Source: Enteractinococcus sp. (GTDB lineage Bacteria; Actinomycetota; Actinomycetes; Actinomycetales; Micrococcaceae). From it: a stretch of 5,288 nucleotides of DNA. The notes below the pieces were generated by a model, which had not been told where the DNA came from, did no database searches, and worked only from the letters and a program-made list of their open reading frames with translations. Shown here in pieces: positions 1-5,288 of this stretch (within the stretch, counting starts at the first letter, position 1; every line of letters begins with the position of its first letter). The stretch lies in assembly GCA_029267455.1 (NCBI GenBank), contig JAJUIX010000114.1:1-5288 (forward strand), read 5' to 3'. Position numbers and translations under genes: made by a program.

Positions 1-92
1 GCAGAGGGGGTAATAATCGTAGCTGCCACCACGGCGGCCAGCCCAACGATGAACCACATAACTGGTGTGCGCACAAGGTGTTTCAACAACAT
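1..92 (-). CDS. N-terminus of a membrane-anchored protein (partial, runs off the left edge)
   Basis: An ATG at 92-90 on the minus strand opens a frame that stays open to base 1, giving 30 complete codons. It starts MLLKHLVRTPVMWF and continues with a hydrophobic stretch (about residues 11-28, rich in V, A, I, G). Basic residues K4, H5 and R8 precede that stretch, so it reads as an uncleaved signal anchor or signal peptide with the N-terminus inside. It starts 13 bases after the stop of the 133-residue membrane protein gene, on the same strand, so it is probably the third gene of the kinase operon. The start is not certain: the leader AAGAACAG is only a weak ribosome site. Operons with this kind of kinase often also contain FHA, von Willebrand A or PP2C-phosphatase proteins, but nothing visible here identifies which, if any, this is. 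Confidence 0.6.
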   Translation of the reverse strand, partial: MLLKHLVRTPVMWFIVGLAAVVAATIITPS

Positions 93-105
93 GAGTTTTC
101 TGTTC

Positions 106-507
106 TTAAAGTGACCGGGAACCGGTTTTGAGTGTGGTGGGCATTTCGTCAATCGACTCCACGTCTGAACTCTGCGACGTGTCCAACGGCCTCAACGTGG
201 TGACCGCTTCATCAGTCGAAACCCCAGGTTGAGGTGCAGGGTCATTAATCGAGCGGAATTGTAAATCCGAGACATCTTCTGCCGTGCGTGCGGTGTCGAC
301 AGGTTGATCCGCCAGTATCCCCGCACGCCAACTCCCGGCCCTGATCGAGCGGAGCTCTTCGATCTCGCTACTGGCCGCCCTACCGGAGCGAAAATCCCGG
401 ACTTCCCGAATATCGAGTTTGTGATAGACGACGACGGCGGTGACGGCCAGAGTGACCGCGAGCGCAAGAAAGCAGGCGGCAATAATCATCCAGGTTTCGT
501 GACTCAA
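106..507 (-). CDS. Small single-pass membrane protein of unknown function, co-expressed with the Ser/Thr kinase
   Basis: This encodes 133 residues that I cannot assign to a named family. Residues 7-28 form one membrane helix (start of the run MIIAACFLALAV). The basic segment after it (H29, K30, R34, R37, R40, R43) predicts an outside N-terminus and a cytoplasmic C-terminal tail of about 105 residues. Just inside the membrane is a charged, probably helical stretch, DFRSGRAASSEIEELR (38-53). The rest is acidic, Ser/Thr-rich and probably disordered. It carries two similar motifs: DEAVTTLR at 99-106 and DEMPTTLK at 120-127. The start is TTG at 507-505. It overlaps the kinase stop as TTGA, and GGGGAA lies six bases upstream, which suggests translational coupling. 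An in-frame ATG at 489-487 would remove only six residues and has no better ribosome site. Position and topology suggest a kinase substrate or adaptor; this is inference. Confidence 0.8.
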   Translation of the reverse strand: MSHETWMIIAACFLALAVTLAVTAVVVYHKLDIREVRDFRSGRAASSEIEELRSIRAGSWRAGILADQPVDTARTAEDVSDLQFRSINDPAPQPGVSTDEAVTTLRPLDTSQSSDVESIDEMPTTLKTGSRSL

Positions 508-2228
508 TGTTGATTCCCCGTAACGTCTACAAATGCTTGGCTCACGGCATCCCGTGTCGGTCCCAACGCATCCGTAGCGGTTTGTAGTTGGTGATCGAGT
601 GATGTGGTCGTTGGGCTGACCATTTCAGTCAGCGCTTGCACCTGGTCAACGAGCTCTTGCATGGCTTGTTGACCGATACCATCGGAGCGGAAATTTCGCG
701 GATAGGTCTGGAGGGTATTGAGCACAAAATTGGCGACCTCGAGCCGGATCACGGAGTTGTCGGAGTCCGCAGCGATGGTCACAAGCTCTTGCAGATCGGT
801 GAAGTATGGTTCGTACATGCCGGCATCGGAGCCTTCATTGATCAGCGGTACGATCTGCGTATTGAACTCAGCAATGCCGGCGTATACGCGTGCGGTGTGT
901 TGGTCTGCGAACTCATCGGTATCGGCTTCGGCCGCGTAATCCATCCACTTAGCCGCCGCCCGTATGCGTTCCATCCGAACGGACTGGTCAACGTTTTGCG
1001 CTGAGTCCATTGTGTCGCTCTGGTAGTAATACCAGTACATTTTCCCGGTCTCATAAGCCAACTGTGCCCATTGGGCAGGATCTTCGCGTAAGTGCGGTGA
1101 GCTATCGGTGATGGCCGCGTTATACGCCTGCTCTTCGGAGGGTTCCAGGATCTCATCGGCAACATAGCGGTCAATCAGTGCCAGGTAGGGGTCGATGTTG
1201 GATGGCGCAATAGTGGTGGCGTGATAGTAGTTGGCTTCAGCATCGGCAAGTTGCGTTGCTTGATCTCCGCGGTCCATCCAGTAATCGAATTCTCGGGTTT
1301 GGCTGTACCGGGCCATCCCAACACTTGCACCTGCCAGCACCAGGGCAGCGATCGAGGCGGTGGTGACCGTCCAGAATTTCCGCCAGCGGGAGACCAGATG
1401 AGCCTGATACTCCTCATCGACTTTGCGATAATTCGCCAGCGCATAGGCCATTTCGGCACAATCTTGAAACCGCTCATCCGGGTCTTCGGCCGTAGCGGTA
1501 AGCAGCACGGTTTCTAGCCCACTGGAAAGTTCCGGGTTGAGGTCCCGGATGGGTTGTACCCCGTGTTTCTGGGGATGCACCCCGGTGACGAGGAAAAACA
1601 GCGTAGCACCCAAAGAATAAATATCACTGCGAATATCCACCGTGGTGCCGTCCGTGAATTGCTCTGGGCTGCCGAAACCAGCGGTTCCCATCTCCCGGTC
1701 ATCTCCCAGGAGCGCCACTCCATCGAGTGCTTCTCCAATTTCTCGAGCGATTCCGAAGTCGATGAGCTTGACGCTGCCATCGGGGCGGATCATGACGTTG
1801 GAGGGTTTCATGTCGCGATACACCACGGCTGGTTCGCGTTGGTGCAGATAATCTAGGGCGTCGCACAGTTGAATGCCCCAGTCCACAACATCCTGTTCGT
1901 CTTGAGGTCCGGCTTGTTTGAGCAGCTGGCCTAGGTCTTGGCCGTCGACATAGTCCATGACGACAAACAGCGAGCCGTTTTCATCAATGAGATCTACGAT
2001 GCGAGGAATTGCCGGATGATCGAGTCCCTTCAGCAGGGCCGCTTCGGTGGTTAGGGAACGAACCACTAAATCACGGGTGACCTGATCGGCGGTATGACGG
2101 ATTTCTTTGACCGCCCACTGTTTATTCAGTGAGGTATCGATGCTGAGATATACATCTGACATGCCACCTGCACCGATGCGAGTGATAATTTTATATCGCC
2201 CGCCCACGATCGAATTTTCCGCCAGCAC
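504..2228 (-). CDS. Transmembrane serine/threonine protein kinase, YRD type, with extracytoplasmic TPR-like domain
   Basis: A Hanks-type kinase of 574 residues, phosphorylating Ser/Thr on proteins at the inner face of the membrane. Catalytic domain, about residues 12-268: glycine-rich loop IGAGGMSDVY (18-27), ATP-anchoring K41 in AVKEI, probable helix-C E62, catalytic loop VYRDMKPSNVM with D139, K141 and N144, DFG at 157-159, and SPE (187-189) in place of APE. The HRD histidine is Tyr137. The activation segment (160-190) has only T182 and S187 as hydroxyl side chains. A basic stretch (RWRKFW, 281-286) precedes a membrane helix at about 286-306. The remaining 268 residues should lie outside the cell; their first part (about 314-370) resembles TPR helices. 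There are no PASTA repeats, unlike PknB. The GTG start at 2228-2226 is supported by GAAAGG five bases upstream. It heads an operon with the small membrane protein. The substrate and the sensed signal are unknown. Confidence 0.93.
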   Translation of the reverse strand: MLAENSIVGGRYKIITRIGAGGMSDVYLSIDTSLNKQWAVKEIRHTADQVTRDLVVRSLTTEAALLKGLDHPAIPRIVDLIDENGSLFVVMDYVDGQDLGQLLKQAGPQDEQDVVDWGIQLCDALDYLHQREPAVVYRDMKPSNVMIRPDGSVKLIDFGIAREIGEALDGVALLGDDREMGTAGFGSPEQFTDGTTVDIRSDIYSLGATLFFLVTGVHPQKHGVQPIRDLNPELSSGLETVLLTATAEDPDERFQDCAEMAYALANYRKVDEEYQAHLVSRWRKFWTVTTASIAALVLAGASVGMARYSQTREFDYWMDRGDQATQLADAEANYYHATTIAPSNIDPYLALIDRYVADEILEPSEEQAYNAAITDSSPHLREDPAQWAQLAYETGKMYWYYYQSDTMDSAQNVDQSVRMERIRAAAKWMDYAAEADTDEFADQHTARVYAGIAEFNTQIVPLINEGSDAGMYEPYFTDLQELVTIAADSDNSVIRLEVANFVLNTLQTYPRNFRSDGIGQQAMQELVDQVQALTEMVSPTTTSLDHQLQTATDALGPTRDAVSQAFVDVTGNQH

Positions 2229-2233
2229 TGCGA

Positions 2234-2239
2234 CCTTTC
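2234..2239 (-). promoter_or_regulatory. Ribosome binding site that fixes the GTG start of the kinase
   Basis: On the minus strand GAAAGG lies five bases before the GTG at 2228-2226. It decides the start, because the glycine-rich kinase loop begins only 18 residues into the protein and no ATG is available upstream of the kinase fold. No convincing -35/-10 pair could be found in the 100 bases above it. Confidence 0.7.
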
Positions 2240-2248
2240 AAGAAAGTT

Positions 2249-2281
2249 GTCCGTTGACAATCCTCTGGCACGTTAACGGAC
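2249..2281. repeat. Inverted repeat in the kinase leader, possible operator
   Basis: The arms GTCCGTTGAC (2249-2258) and GTTAACGGAC (2272-2281) are inverted copies matching at 9 of 10 positions, separated by 13 bases. A second short inverted repeat, TTGTC/GACAA (2247-2251 and 2256-2260), overlaps the left arm. The left arm ends 20 bases before the kinase start. In the kinase mRNA the mismatch would be an unpaired C-A inside the stem, so a protein-binding site on DNA seems somewhat likelier than an RNA hairpin. Chance is not excluded. Confidence 0.35.
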
Positions 2282-2361
2282 GAGGTTTGCTGCCGGGTGA
2301 CTTGAAAGTGAAAACACGGTGAATGATTGCACCAGTCAGAGGGTGTTCGTCGATGAAAGGG

Positions 2362-2394
2362 GAAACCACCGAGAGCATAGGCCTCGGTGGTTTC
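2362..2394 (-). terminator. Probable intrinsic terminator of the acyl-CoA synthetase gene
   Basis: A perfect 12-bp stem pairs GAAACCACCGAG (2362-2373) with CTCGGTGGTTTC (2383-2394) around a 9-base loop. It begins 17 bases after the synthetase stop codon, on the side where its transcript ends. Two further G-C pairs are possible inside with a bulged A. The following bases on the minus strand are CCCCTTTCATC, so the T-run is short and interrupted; read-through into the kinase operon, or a Rho-assisted end, is possible. Confidence 0.65.
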
Positions 2395-2410
2395 GCAGGG
2401 TGGTTATGAA

Positions 2411-4177
2411 CTAGTTGAAATCTGCGGCAGAAAATTCATGGTTATATCCGCCGGTGGTGGTTCGTGACGCGAGTGCTTCTGCGGTGCGCTCGCCGTCGGG
2501 GCCGTGGAAATCGTGTTCCTTATTGCGGAGTTCTACGCGACGAATCTTGCCCGAGATGGTTTTCGGAAGTTCCGCGAATTCCAATCGGCGAATCTTGGCA
2601 TATGGTGGCAGCTTCTTGGCGGTAAAGGCAAAGATGTCCTTGGCCGTGTTCGCATCTGGGGCATGCCCATCGGCCAGCACCACATAAGCTTTGGGTACGG
2701 ACAGGCGAAGTGGATCAGGGGAGGGGACCACCGCCGCTTCCGAGACAGCAGGGTGTTCAATAATCACGGACTCTAGCTCGAAGGGTGACAGCCGATAATC
2801 CGAGGCCTTGAATACGTCGTCGGCACGGCCCACGTAGGTGTAGATGCCGTCGGCATCGCGTTCCATAATGTCGCCGGTACGGTAATATCCGCCGGCGAAG
2901 GCCGCCGCATTTTTGTCCGGGTCGTTGTGATAGCCAGCCATGAGTCCCACGGGCCGAGGGTCAGTAACTAAACACACCTCGCCTTCGCCCGGTCCTTCAA
3001 CGACTTCATCAGTCGCCGGATCGATGAGCACGACATCGTAGCCGGGCAACACCCGACCCAACGATCCAGGTTTGACGTTTTGGCCCGGGGTGTTGGCGAT
3101 CTGTAAGGTCGTTTCGGTTTGGCCGAAACCATCGCGAATATCAGCATTCCATGCCTTCTTCACCGCGTCGATGACCACCGGGTTCAGCGGCTCACCGGCC
3201 GCCAAGACCTTGGTCGGGGGAGTGGTCATTTGGTTGAGGTCCGCTTGAATGAGCATGCGCCATACCGTCGGCGGAGCGCAAATCGACGTCACCTGCTCCG
3301 CATCCATGACTCGCATGAGCTGGGCGGCATCAAAACGAGCATAGTTATACAAAAAGATTGTGGCTTCACCAATCAGGGGCGCGAAGAAATTCGACCACGC
3401 GTGTTTTGCCCAGCCTGGAGAGGCTACGTTGAGGTGTTTATCGCCGGGTTCCAGTCCGAGCCAATACACCGTGGACAGATGACCCACCGCATACGAGGTG
3501 TGGGTGTGGGCCACCATTTTGGACCGCGACGTCGTGCCCGAGGTGAAATAGATCAGCGCGATATCATCAGCCGGGGTGGGTTCTATTGCCCGAAAATCGG
3601 TGGAGGCCTGTAGGGAGTCTCGGTACAGCTGCTGAGGATGCACAGCATCGTGGGGCAGCGTGTCAGTTGAGGTGGTGATGACGGTGAAGTTGCCGGACAC
3701 GGCATCAAACTTCTGGGTATTGGCCGGATTGGTCACAACCCATCGTGCCTCGGCACGTTCGATGCGTTCCTGGAGCTGTTCCGGAGCCAGCATGACCGTC
3801 GTCGGCAGCAGTACTGCCCCGAGTTTGATGCCGGCTAGCATGGTCTCCCACAGCTCATACTGATTATCGAGCATCACCAGTAAGCCATCGCCGCGTTGGA
3901 CCCCTAAGTCACGCAACCAATTTGCCACCTGTGCCGATCGGGCGGACAACTCGGCGTACGTGGTGGAGTACCGTGACCCATCTTCTTCGAGAATCACCAA
4001 GGCTTCTTGATCGCCACGTACTTCGGAGGCAGCTACCTGATCGAACCAGTCCAGGGCGAAGTTGAAAAATTCGAAACGCGGCCAATGAAAGTTCGCACGG
4101 GCCGTTTCGATATCGGTACGGTGTGCCAGTAACACGTCACGCGCCTGTCGATACTGGTCAGTTACGGACACGGGCAT
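2411..4177 (-). CDS. AMP-forming acyl-CoA synthetase (fatty/carboxylic acid-CoA ligase, medium-chain ACSM-like)
   Basis: A cytosolic adenylate-forming enzyme that activates a carboxylic acid with ATP and joins it to CoA, giving acyl-CoA, AMP and pyrophosphate. It has 588 residues, a normal full length. Family motifs in order: phosphate-binding loop FTSGTTSRSK (211-220), SPGWAKHAW (253-261) typical of the acetyl- and medium-chain-type ligases, DGFGQTET (349-356), YRTGDI (432-437), the hinge GRADDVFKASDYRLSPFELE (450-469), and PKTISGKIRR (538-547) with catalytic Lys544. That lysine is the residue commonly controlled by acetylation in this family. The loop departs from the common TSGTTGxPK: Ser217 replaces Gly and Ser219 replaces Pro. 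The hinge has SDY where GYR-type ligases have SGY. The ATG at 4177 has AAGGAG six bases upstream. It is divergent from a 3-hydroxyacyl-CoA dehydrogenase gene, pointing to acid catabolism. Chain length and substrate cannot be read from the sequence; acetate, short, medium or branched acids all remain possible. Confidence 0.92.
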   Translation of the reverse strand: MPVSVTDQYRQARDVLLAHRTDIETARANFHWPRFEFFNFALDWFDQVAASEVRGDQEALVILEEDGSRYSTTYAELSARSAQVANWLRDLGVQRGDGLLVMLDNQYELWETMLAGIKLGAVLLPTTVMLAPEQLQERIERAEARWVVTNPANTQKFDAVSGNFTVITTSTDTLPHDAVHPQQLYRDSLQASTDFRAIEPTPADDIALIYFTSGTTSRSKMVAHTHTSYAVGHLSTVYWLGLEPGDKHLNVASPGWAKHAWSNFFAPLIGEATIFLYNYARFDAAQLMRVMDAEQVTSICAPPTVWRMLIQADLNQMTTPPTKVLAAGEPLNPVVIDAVKKAWNADIRDGFGQTETTLQIANTPGQNVKPGSLGRVLPGYDVVLIDPATDEVVEGPGEGEVCLVTDPRPVGLMAGYHNDPDKNAAAFAGGYYRTGDIMERDADGIYTYVGRADDVFKASDYRLSPFELESVIIEHPAVSEAAVVPSPDPLRLSVPKAYVVLADGHAPDANTAKDIFAFTAKKLPPYAKIRRLEFAELPKTISGKIRRVELRNKEHDFHGPDGERTAEALASRTTTGGYNHEFSAADFN

Positions 4178-4183
4178 GGGGGA

Positions 4184-4189
4184 CTCCTT
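4184..4189 (-). promoter_or_regulatory. Ribosome binding site of the acyl-CoA synthetase
   Basis: AAGGAG on the minus strand, within GAAGGAGT, six bases before the ATG at 4177-4175. It is a near-consensus Shine-Dalgarno site and settles the start of the synthetase. Confidence 0.85.
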
Positions 4190-4354
4190 CGCTCAAATTA
4201 CAAAAACATACTGTGGCCTCGATCCACACATGCTGTGATATAGGGTACATTGCTCAGCGCTATTTGTGGCAAACTCCGTTGCGTGAACTCGTGTGAGGTC
4301 GGGCAGCGCGCAGTGACAGAGATTTGTTTATACGTGTTCTCGCTGTCTCACATG

Positions 4355-4397
4355 GTGCGACGCGGTTTTTCGCACACGCGGTGTGCACGAATCGCAC
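4355..4397. repeat. Cluster of nested GTGCG/CGCAC inverted repeats, possible operator
   Basis: In the divergent region, a perfect 6-bp inverted repeat with a 3-base centre, GCACAC-GCG-GTGTGC, sits at 4372-4386. It overlaps a second pairing, GTGCGA (4355-4360) with TCGCAC (4370-4375), and TCGCAC recurs at 4392-4397. Such packed symmetry, about midway between two divergent catabolic genes, fits a regulator binding site, but no specific regulator family can be named from it. Confidence 0.35.
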
Positions 4398-4630
4398 AGC
4401 CGCAGTCGCGAGGCATACTTCAGTGAGGGGGCACCCGCTGTACAATCGTGCAGTATGATACAGGGTGAGCTGGACCACTCTGCTTTCCAAGCTGTTATGG
4501 CTCCCGGCCACCTGCGAGGCAGCAGAGATTTTCAATGTTGCGGAAGTCATACATACTTATGAAAGAACCTACGACATCAGCTCCTTGCTCTATAGCAGGC
4601 AATGAAGCGCATGTCAGCCTTCGCAAAGAG

Positions 4631-4634
4631 AGGA
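4631..4634 (+). promoter_or_regulatory. Ribosome binding site of the short-chain dehydrogenase
   Basis: AGGA within AAAGAGAGGAA, seven bases before the ATG at 4642. It agrees with the usual short N-terminal lead before the nucleotide-binding motif of this family. Confidence 0.75.
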
Positions 4635-4641
4635 ATACAAT

Positions 4642-5288
4642 ATGGATATTCAAGGTCAAGCGGCAATCGTGACTGGTGGCGCTTCAGGACTGGGAGCAGC
4701 CACCGCGCAAGCTCTGGTAGCCCAGGGCGTGAAAGTCTATGCTTTCGACTTGGCAGCCAGCATTGAAAAAGCCGAGGCGATCGAAAACGTCGAATACCTG
4801 GAAGTCGACGTCACGAACCACGAATCTATCCGCAACGGCATCACCACGGTTGCTAACGGGGAAGACCCCCTGCGCATCGTGATCAACTGTGCAGGCATTG
4901 GGACCCCTGGACGGATTCTGTCACGCAAAGGTCCGCATGATCTGGATCAGTTTGCCAAGGTCATCAATGTCAATCTACTAGGCACATTCAACGTCATGAC
5001 CCTGGGTGCTGAACTCATCGCCAAGCAGGAACCTGTAGATGAGGACGGACAGCGCGGTATTGTCATCAACACAGCTTCCGTGGCAGCATTTGAAGGACAA
5101 ATTGGTCAGGCGGCCTACGCGGCTTCGAAAGGTGGGGTCCACTCACTGACGATCACGGCAGCTCGCGACTTGGCTTCGCATGGTATTCGGGTGAACACCA
5201 TTGCTCCCGGCATCGTAGAAACTCCAATGATGGCTGGTATCACTCCCGAATTCCGTGAGAGTCTAGAAGCATCTGTGCCGTTCCCAGC
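4642..5288 (+). CDS. NAD-dependent short-chain dehydrogenase, type II 3-hydroxyacyl-CoA dehydrogenase family (partial, runs off the right edge)
   Basis: A Rossmann-fold oxidoreductase; the closest pattern is the HSD17B10-like type II 3-hydroxyacyl-CoA dehydrogenases, which oxidise 3-hydroxyacyl-CoA to 3-ketoacyl-CoA in beta-oxidation. The window holds 215 codons, starting MDIQGQAAIVTGGASGLGAA. Seen in order: nucleotide loop TGGASGLG (11-18); Asp36 at the end of strand 2, favouring NAD over NADP; NCAG (82-85); Asn111 of the catalytic tetrad; Ser146 in NTASVAAFEGQIGQ; Tyr159 and Lys163 in YAASK; and the IAPGIVETPMM segment (187-197). Relatives have about 250-260 residues, so roughly 40 are missing beyond the edge. 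The SVPFP at the end matches the start of the family's usual substrate-loop sequence. The gene diverges from the acyl-CoA synthetase, which fits a shared acid-degradation role. A different hydroxyacyl or alcohol substrate cannot be excluded. Confidence 0.92.
   Translation, partial: MDIQGQAAIVTGGASGLGAATAQALVAQGVKVYAFDLAASIEKAEAIENVEYLEVDVTNHESIRNGITTVANGEDPLRIVINCAGIGTPGRILSRKGPHDLDQFAKVINVNLLGTFNVMTLGAELIAKQEPVDEDGQRGIVINTASVAAFEGQIGQAAYAASKGGVHSLTITAARDLASHGIRVNTIAPGIVETPMMAGITPEFRESLEASVPFP

Larger units (their letters stand above)
4178..4641. other. Divergent intergenic region (464 bp) between synthetase and dehydrogenase genes
   Basis: I find no credible gene here. It should carry both divergent promoters and any shared operator. 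Weak candidates only. For the synthetase (minus strand): TTGCCA at 4272-4267 with TACCCT at 4247-4242, a long 19-base spacer. For the dehydrogenase: TTCAAT at 4531-4536 and TACTTA at 4554-4559, 17-base spacer, poor -10. Good isolated -10-like hexamers, TACAAT (4441-4446) and TATGAT (4454-4459), lack a matching -35 and would leave a leader of about 180 bases. Short inverted repeats are TGTGG/CCACA (4212-4216, 4224-4228), GACAG/CTGTC (4315-4319, 4343-4347) and CTGTA/TACAG (4438-4442, 4459-4463). No riboswitch or terminator pattern was recognised. Confidence 0.6.

Noticed and set aside
636..1004. A 122-codon plus-strand open frame opposite the kinase C-terminal domain
   Set aside because: It is antisense to a clearly coding helical domain and has no ribosome site or family resemblance.
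2254..2259. TTGACA on the plus strand, a perfect -35 hexamer
   Set aside because: No -10 hexamer lies 16-18 bases downstream, and there is no plus-strand gene to serve. It is part of the inverted repeat.
2320..2326. TGAATGA, resembling a half-site of the Bacillus FadR operator
   Set aside because: No inverted partner at the right spacing and it is downstream of the synthetase, not at its promoter. A 7-base match is expected by chance.
3119..3613. A 164-codon plus-strand open frame opposite the acyl-CoA synthetase
   Set aside because: It lies entirely inside a gene with intact family motifs on the other strand. Its product is rich in Arg, Gly and His with no domain, as expected of an antisense shadow.
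4212..4246. TGTGG/CCACA and TGTGATA motifs suggesting a Crp-type site
   Set aside because: The second half TCACA at six-base spacing is absent, so the Crp consensus is not met.
4522..4527. GCAGAG pairing with CTCTGC (4478-4483) as a possible structured RNA stem
   Set aside because: Six base pairs across a 38-base loop with no supporting inner helix or conserved core is too weak to call a riboswitch or small RNA.
4260..4550. A 96-codon open frame on the minus strand inside the divergent intergenic region
   Set aside because: No Shine-Dalgarno site before its ATG at 4550, no recognisable domain, and a mixed Cys/Ser/Arg-rich composition that looks like translated non-coding DNA. It would also occupy the space expected for promoters.

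Overview
The window reads as chromosomal DNA from a Gram-positive actinomycete of intermediate G+C content. The acyl-CoA ligase and the short-chain dehydrogenase look actinobacterial, GTG and TTG starts are in use, and Shine-Dalgarno sites are strong. A Micrococcales member is my best guess from protein style only; no rRNA or other marker is present to fix it. I see no tRNA, rRNA, insertion sequence, CRISPR array or phage gene.

Layout. Positions 1-2228 hold a tight minus-strand operon. It begins with a membrane-anchored Ser/Thr protein kinase (2228 to 504, GTG start), followed by a 133-residue single-pass membrane protein of unknown function (507 to 106, TTG start, 4-base overlap with the kinase stop). 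After a 13-base gap comes the first 30 codons of a third membrane-anchored protein that leaves the window at base 1. Positions 2229-2410 are an intergenic spacer with a 12-bp hairpin, the likely terminator of the next gene, and a separate inverted repeat just upstream of the kinase. Positions 2411-4177 encode a 588-residue AMP-forming acyl-CoA synthetase, also on the minus strand. Positions 4178-4641 form a 464-bp divergent intergenic region with several small palindromes. From 4642 to the right edge runs the plus-strand start (215 codons) of an NAD-dependent short-chain dehydrogenase of the type II 3-hydroxyacyl-CoA dehydrogenase family.

How they work together. The right half looks like fatty- or carboxylic-acid catabolism: the ligase activates an acid to its acyl-CoA, and the dehydrogenase oxidises a 3-hydroxyacyl-CoA, with shared control possible from the divergent region. 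The left half looks like a signalling unit. The kinase has a cytoplasmic catalytic domain of the YRD type (Tyr in place of the His of HRD), one membrane helix and an outward-facing helical domain. The small protein downstream appears to have a cytoplasmic tail carrying two copies of a DE-x-x-TTL-[R/K] motif, which is a plausible phosphorylation or FHA-docking site. That module is the most interesting part of the window. The link between kinase and tail is inference from position, topology and motif, not demonstrated.
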